A stretch of DNA of 56,965 nt from Desulfovibrionaceae bacterium (GTDB taxonomy: Bacteria; Desulfobacterota; Desulfovibrionia; Desulfovibrionales; Desulfovibrionaceae), in contig WSYE01000014.1 in assembly GCA_009773665.1 (NCBI GenBank), positions 52,285 to 109,249 on the forward strand, in the 5' to 3' direction. Of this stretch, positions 52,945 through 56,965 are shown in pieces; the first letter of the stretch is position 1, and each line of letters begins with the position of its first letter. The notes beneath the pieces are model-generated. The model ran no database searches. It saw only the letters and a list, made by a program, of their open reading frames with translations, and had not been told where the DNA came from. A program made the translations under genes and the position numbers.

Positions 52945-53718
52945 ATGCGGCCCGTGAAAAAGCTCCTCTTCTCCCTCGTATTCCTACTCTGTCTGGCCGC
53001 GCCCGCCCTGGCGGACAAGGCCTCCGACCTCGACCTCATCCGCCGGTATTTCCCGCAGGCCGTGGCCTCCGTGACGCCGGACGGGCTCGTTCTCTCGGAC
53101 GGGGCGCGCCTCGTCTACGACGACGGTCGTGCCAAAGACGCCGAGGCCGCCCTGGACGACACGGACATCGAGGACATGCTGGCCCAGCCCTATCCGCTGG
53201 AGCGCGTCACCGCCGAGCCAGCGCCCGGTTTTCATCCCGGACGCCGCCGGGTGGTCGCCCTGTTCAAGGCCGCCTACGGCTACGACGCCGCCGAGGTGAA
53301 GGCCAACCTCGTGCCGGTATCCTTTCTGGGAAAGACCGTGCTGTTCAACCAGCGAAACGGCGCAGCCCAGTCCCTGGAAGCCGTGGGGCGCGATCTGGCC
53401 GCCGTGCTGGCCGCGCATCCTGAATATAAGGCCCACGTGCAGCCCTTGAGCGGCACCTTCGCCTGGAGGCCCATCGCAGGGACCGAGCGGCTGTCCATGC
53501 ACAGCTTCGGCGCGGCCATCGACCTGAACGCCAAGAAAAACGGCTACTGGCGTTGGTATACGGGCAACAACCCGCTGAAACTGCGTACGGATTTCCCGGC
53601 GGAAGTTGCCGAGGTGTTTGAGCGACACGGATTCATCTGGGGCGGCAAATGGGCGGAGTTCGATATTATGCACTTCGAGTACCGACCGGAGCTGATCGCC
53701 AAGGCTCAGGGGCGCTAG
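52945..53718 (+). CDS. M15-family peptidoglycan peptidase (VanY/endolysin type)
   Basis: 257 residues. Signal peptide (KKLLFSLVFLLCLAAPALAD), then the zinc motifs SMHSFGAAIDLN (S-x-H-x6-D) and MHFEYRPE, which mark LD-endopeptidase/D-Ala-D-Ala carboxypeptidases of family M15. It would cut peptide stems in the periplasmic cell wall. The ATG at 52945 has no clear ribosome site, and a GTG at 52954 is possible. Its stop lies 10 bp before a degenerate R1 head. Confidence 0.85.
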   Translation: MRPVKKLLFSLVFLLCLAAPALADKASDLDLIRRYFPQAVASVTPDGLVLSDGARLVYDDGRAKDAEAALDDTDIEDMLAQPYPLERVTAEPAPGFHPGRRRVVALFKAAYGYDAAEVKANLVPVSFLGKTVLFNQRNGAAQSLEAVGRDLAAVLAAHPEYKAHVQPLSGTFAWRPIAGTERLSMHSFGAAIDLNAKKNGYWRWYTGNNPLKLRTDFPAEVAEVFERHGFIWGGKWAEFDIMHFEYRPELIAKAQGR

Positions 53719-53727
53719 CGTCGGACC

Positions 53728-53755
53728 CGTGAAACACATGGGCATGTGTGGCACG
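53728..53755 (+). repeat. Degenerate R1 head
   Basis: CGTG-AA-ACACATG-GG-CATGTGT-GG-CACG is a palindrome with the same CATG centre and placing (10 bp after a stop codon) as the R1 heads, but the flanks are changed. A TGATTGTA segment 20 bp on recalls the R1 tail. R2 follows at 53780. Confidence 0.6.
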
Positions 53756-53779
53756 GGCAATACTCATGATTGTAGACGG

Positions 53780-53921
53780 TTAGCTCCTGTTGAAGTCATC
53801 GCCCGCCGCTAACCGGACAGAGGGGTAAGTCGGCAACAGGATGGGATTATGAGGGATTCCAAAGGGCGCAGCCCTTTGGCCGCCGGAGGCTTTCACCTAC
53901 TTCTGATTTTGCGAGTCCCTC
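53780..53921 (+). repeat. R2 element, second full copy
   Basis: About 142 bp, aligning over its whole length with the R2 at 45418: shared stretches include CATCGCC, GGCAACAGG/GGTAACAGG, GGATTCCAAAGGGCGCAG, GCCGGAGGC and the right end GATTTTGC..GT.CCTC. The left end (TAGCTCCTGTTGAAGTC) is worn. The remaining gap to 53977 holds no gene. Confidence 0.8.
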
Positions 53922-53976
53922 ACGTATTTGGGGAACGCCATACTCGCTAACGCCGGGTTGCCCGGAACGGGCTCGC

Positions 53977-55914
53977 CTACCAGCCGCCGCCCCCGCCGCC
54001 TCCGCCTCCGCCGCCGGAACCGCCCCCACCGCCTCCGCCGCCGGAACCGCCCCCACCGCCGCTCCCCGACGAATCGGAACTCGACGCCATGGCCGACGAA
54101 AATCCGCTGGACAGGCTCTGCGAGAAGTCGCCGGGCGAGGAGACGTCCCAGCTTGAGCCGTGATACCAGCCCGGCGTGTAGCCGTCCGGCGACTGGGCGG
54201 CCTGGGCCAGCACCTGCGCGAAGCGCTCGCCCCACTGGTGCGCGAGCCCCAGGGCCATGGCATAGGGCAGGAACTTCTCGAACAGCTCCGGCGTTTCTTC
54301 CGGCGGATTGACGAGGTTCAGGCGCTCCTCTTCGGCCACACCCAAGTAGAGGGCGAATCCCTCGATCTGGTCCATTATCCTGCGTCCTTCCGCAGTAGGG
54401 GCTTTCAGCAGATGGTAGAACGCCGCGCAGGCGCTGCCGGAAGCCAGCAGTATCGCGGCGGCAAGGGGCGTGGTGGCCGCGCCCAGGAAGAACAGGCCCG
54501 CGAATTCGCCCAGCACGAAGGGGGTGGCGAAGGCCGTGATGAAGATGGCTCCGGCCCAGGCCATGAAGCTGCCCCGGCCTTTCACCGCCTCGTGCCAGGA
54601 GGCCGCCACCCGCGACAGCAGCATGACCGTGCCCGCCGTCCATACGCTCAGCCATGCCGCCATGAACAGCGACTGGTCGGTGCTCGGTCCGGAAAACACG
54701 GCGGTCAGAGTCGCAGCCAGCGCGATGGCCACCCCAGGCCAGAACCAGCCGAGGTTGGGATTGAACAGGTAGCCAGTGTACGAATCGCGCAGAGCCTTGC
54801 GCAGCGCGCCTTGGGCGTCGCTCAGCGCGGTGCGGTTGGAGCGTTCCACTTCCAGGGGAGAGCCGCCCTTGAAGAGGACCCGCATGGCGCTGTCTTCGTC
54901 GAGCCTGGAGGCCGCCTTTTGCTCATTGCGCAGCTTCAGCGTGAATTCTCCCTTGTCTCTTTCCGTGATGGTCACCAGACCCTGCACGGCCAGACTGACG
55001 ATGGTGCAGGGCAGGTCCTTGTTGTCGTAGCCCATACGCGAAATGTAGCGCGCGGCGGCGGGGGAGATGTCTGGCGGCGGCGCGTAGAGCGGGATAATGG
55101 TCCCTCTGTCCGGGTCGCGCCCCACCTTGAACCAGGCCGCGAGGAAGTAAGCCATGAGCAGCACGAACAGCCCAAGCGACGCGGCCAGCATCCTGTTCAC
55201 GGAGAGCGCGTGCAGCAGTCGCTCCCAGGTGGACGGGCTGGCCACGAACCCCTTGGGCCAGGCCACAGCCGCCGTGAACCCCTCGCCCGGTTGCAGCGCG
55301 CGGGTGGTCTGGAAGACCAAACGCCCCTGACCTTCCGGTTTGACGGTGAAGTCAAGCCCCTGCGCCCCCCTGGGGCCGGTGTACCCGGCGAACTGGAGGA
55401 AATTTGCACCGGGCGGCACGATGAACACGGCCCGCACGCGCTCGATGGGAAAGCTCCAGCTGTTGCCGGTGACGTTCCAGTAGATCTCGTCGTATGTGTC
55501 GAAGAAGCGGACCTGCGACTTGGCCAGATAGCGCAACGTCCAGGTGTAGACGCCCGGCGTCAGGAACGAGTCCTTGTGGCCCAGGTAGATGCGCACGCTC
55601 TCGCCCTTGTCCTCCATGCGCCATATCTCTGGGCTTACGCCGCGCCGCACCTCCAGTACCTGATAGGGCTGGCCGGACATGACCCCGATCCAGTCGAAAG
55701 GCGGCTTCACCAGGTCGCGGTAGATGCCGCGCTTGATGACGCGCCCCTGGGCCAGGGCTGTGATAGTCTCCGTGACCTCGGTCAGGCCGTCCGGGCGGAC
55801 TGCGATCACCGCATCGAAGGAGATGATGTGCTCCGCGAGGGCCTGCGCCGGGTGCGCCAGCCCAGCCAGACAGAAAGCCCAGAGCAGGAGCGCGCGCGTG
55901 AGGACGTGATGCAT
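53977..55914 (-). CDS. DUF2207 membrane protein with glycine-rich tail
   Basis: 645 residues. Signal peptide (ALLLWAFCLAGLAHPAQALA), a periplasmic DUF2207 domain (HIISFDAVIAVRPDGLTEVT to about residue 230), a membrane helix (about 245-265), a cytoplasmic domain (PPDISPAAARYISRMGYDNK, which defines the C-terminal half of DUF2207), three more helices (about 375-490), and a C-terminus of more than 30 almost pure glycine/serine residues ending GGGW. Function unknown; the family often accompanies LemA, encoded just upstream. The second in-frame ATG is chosen because AGGAGGG is well spaced from it. Confidence 0.88.
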   Translation of the reverse strand: MHHVLTRALLLWAFCLAGLAHPAQALAEHIISFDAVIAVRPDGLTEVTETITALAQGRVIKRGIYRDLVKPPFDWIGVMSGQPYQVLEVRRGVSPEIWRMEDKGESVRIYLGHKDSFLTPGVYTWTLRYLAKSQVRFFDTYDEIYWNVTGNSWSFPIERVRAVFIVPPGANFLQFAGYTGPRGAQGLDFTVKPEGQGRLVFQTTRALQPGEGFTAAVAWPKGFVASPSTWERLLHALSVNRMLAASLGLFVLLMAYFLAAWFKVGRDPDRGTIIPLYAPPPDISPAAARYISRMGYDNKDLPCTIVSLAVQGLVTITERDKGEFTLKLRNEQKAASRLDEDSAMRVLFKGGSPLEVERSNRTALSDAQGALRKALRDSYTGYLFNPNLGWFWPGVAIALAATLTAVFSGPSTDQSLFMAAWLSVWTAGTVMLLSRVAASWHEAVKGRGSFMAWAGAIFITAFATPFVLGEFAGLFFLGAATTPLAAAILLASGSACAAFYHLLKAPTAEGRRIMDQIEGFALYLGVAEEERLNLVNPPEETPELFEKFLPYAMALGLAHQWGERFAQVLAQAAQSPDGYTPGWYHGSSWDVSSPGDFSQSLSSGFSSAMASSSDSSGSGGGGGSGGGGGGGGSGGGGGGGGGGGW

Positions 55915-55940
55915 GGACATTCCCTCCTGAACAGCCTGGG

Positions 55941-56501
55941 TCACTTGGAGGCGAAGTCCACCACGGGGACCTGACGCTTGGAGTTTTCGGCCTCGAAGAA
56001 TTCGGCCTTGCCGAAGCCGAACATGCGGGCCACGATGTTGGAAGGGAAGGAGTCCACGGCGATGTTCAGGTTGCGTACCGCGCCGTTGTAGTAGCGCCGG
56101 GCCATCTGGAGCTCGGATTCTATCTCCGCCAGGGAGTTTTGCAGTTGCGTGAAGTTGGCGCTGGCCTTCAGGTCCGGGTAGGCCTCGGCCAGGGCCAGTA
56201 TCTTGCCGAGCGCCTGCCCCAGAAGCCCTTCGGCCTGGAGGCGTTCGCCTGTGCCCTGCGCGGCCATGCTCCTGGCGTGCAGCGTGGCGATCTGTTCCAC
56301 CAGCTCGCGCTCGTGGGTCATGTAGCCTTTCACGGTCTGCACGAGGTTCGGTATGAGCTCGGCGCGCCGGGTGAGCTGCACGTCCACGCCACTTAAGCCC
56401 TCCTGCACCATGTTGGCGCTTCGCACCAAACTGTTGTACAGGGCCATCACCAACAGGCCCAGAAGCAACGCGGCACCCAGCAGAACGAGAAGGGTGATCA
56501 T
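55941..56501 (-). CDS. lemA: LemA family protein
   Basis: 186 residues. One N-terminal membrane helix (LLVLLGAALLLGLLVMALYN), then the alpha-helical LemA core: VDVQLTRRAELIPNLVQTVK, LAEIESELQMARRYYNGAVR and FPSNIVARMFGF. It is anchored in the membrane with helices facing the periplasm; its function is poorly defined. GAGAGG precedes the ATG. It forms an operon with the DUF2207 gene 26 bp downstream. Confidence 0.93.
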   Translation of the reverse strand: MITLLVLLGAALLLGLLVMALYNSLVRSANMVQEGLSGVDVQLTRRAELIPNLVQTVKGYMTHERELVEQIATLHARSMAAQGTGERLQAEGLLGQALGKILALAEAYPDLKASANFTQLQNSLAEIESELQMARRYYNGAVRNLNIAVDSFPSNIVARMFGFGKAEFFEAENSKRQVPVVDFASK

Positions 56502-56546
56502 AGTGACGACCTCTCAGTATTTCAGATTCTATACTCCCTAGACTCC

Positions 56547-56965
56547 ATGAACCCGTCCTGTCAAATACGGGGGCGCTTCGCCCCAAGCCCCTCGGGCCGC
56601 ATGCACCTGGGCAACGCCTGGACCGCGCTTCTGGCCTGGTTGTCGGCGCGTTCCAAGGGCGGGGCAATGGTCCTTCGCATGGAGGACCTGGACCCGGAGC
56701 GCTGCAAACCCCACTTCGCCCGCCACATTCTGGAGGACCTCTCCTGGCTGGGCCTAGACTGGGACGAAGGTCCGGACGTGGGCGGTCCGCACGGCCCCTA
56801 CACGCAGGACGAACGGCGCGGCCTGTACCAGCGTTGCCTGGACACCCTGGGAGCGCGCCGGATGGTCTATCCCTGCACCTGCACCCGCGCGGAGCTGCGC
56901 GCCGCGCAGGCCCTCCCGGCAGGGGACGCAGACGCCGCGCCGCATTCCGGCATCGCCCAGGCCCC
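56547..56965 (+). CDS. gluQ: Glutamyl-Q tRNA(Asp) synthetase (5' part)
   Basis: The gene runs off the window after 139 codons. RGRFAPSPSGRMHLGNAWTA is the HIGH-type ATP-binding start, LRMEDLDPERCKPH and DWDEGPDVGGPHGPYTQDER follow, and YPCTCTRAEL holds the zinc-type cysteines usual for GluQ-RS. The enzyme attaches glutamate to queuosine in tRNA-Asp. It is recognised by comparison with short GluRS-like proteins; a full GluRS cannot be excluded from this part alone but is less likely because of the zinc motif position. Confidence 0.85.
   Translation, partial: MNPSCQIRGRFAPSPSGRMHLGNAWTALLAWLSARSKGGAMVLRMEDLDPERCKPHFARHILEDLSWLGLDWDEGPDVGGPHGPYTQDERRGLYQRCLDTLGARRMVYPCTCTRAELRAAQALPAGDADAAPHSGIAQA

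Noticed and set aside
53977..54065. CCGCC-rich near-tandem repeat resembling a satellite
   Set aside because: It is the coding sequence for the glycine-rich tail of the DUF2207 protein, in frame to the stop codon.

Overview
The window reads as one contig of a GC-rich, Gram-negative anaerobe, most likely a sulfate reducer of the Desulfovibrionales (Desulfovibrio/Fundidesulfovibrio type). Signs are the many NtrC-type sigma-54 regulators, haem-c-binding signalling and cytochrome proteins (CxxCH), an AprAB-like flavoprotein/ferredoxin pair, the hrcA-grpE-dnaK operon with a CIRCE operator, and the miaB/bifunctional-nuclease/PHP neighbourhood. The genus cannot be fixed from the sequence alone.

Layout. 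1-3.6 kb: the end of a sigma-54 regulator and an HDOD + GGDEF/degenerate-EAL pair. 3.7-10 kb: a surface-glycan cluster of four glycosyltransferases, a histidine phosphatase and a polysaccharide deacetylase. 10.2-16.3 kb: a HigBA-type toxin-antitoxin pair, the heat-shock operon, a GAF protein with a kinase-like H-box but no ATPase domain, and a sigma-54 promoter feeding a hairpin-ended leader or small RNA. 16.5-18.7 kb: a dual-specificity phosphatase and an AT-rich islet of tiny membrane proteins plus a frameshifted gene. 18.8-26.8 kb: a haem-binding sensor kinase with its sigma-54 response regulator, then two secreted phytase-like proteins around a BMP-family lipoprotein. 26.9-35 kb: rfbD-rfbB, tRNA-Val, trmL, a chemoreceptor, cbiB, csp, ndk-proC. 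34.3-40.6 kb: an ABC importer whose binding-protein gene is separated from its permease/ATPase genes by an oppositely oriented hydrolase-flavoprotein-ferredoxin block. 40.8-45 kb: an envelope/division block (YibQ-like deacetylase, CtpA, EnvC-like) plus a DNA glycosylase. 45-49 kb: a monohaem cytochrome, CutA, and a kinase trio (PfkB, APH, APS-kinase-like). 49-50.3 kb: an AT-rich DUF4238 islet flanked by two copies of the APS-kinase gene 3' end. 50.4-57 kb: miaB-bfn-php, an M15 peptidase, lemA-DUF2207 and the start of gluQRS.

The most unusual signals are not in the ordinary genes. (1) A dispersed element of about 90 bp (R1: a near-perfect AT-rich palindrome head plus a conserved tail) occurs at least five times, always beside a gene 3' end; in one place it supplies the stop codon of ctpA. 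(2) A second element of about 142 bp (R2), with terminal inverted repeats, is inserted inside one R1 copy and sits beside a degenerate R1 head elsewhere; its hairpin core recurs at four more sites. (3) The DUF4238 islet is flanked by 84-bp direct repeats of a gene end, the hallmark of site-specific integration that restores its target gene, yet it carries no integrase. (4) A -24/-12 promoter precedes a structured RNA of about 140 nt.
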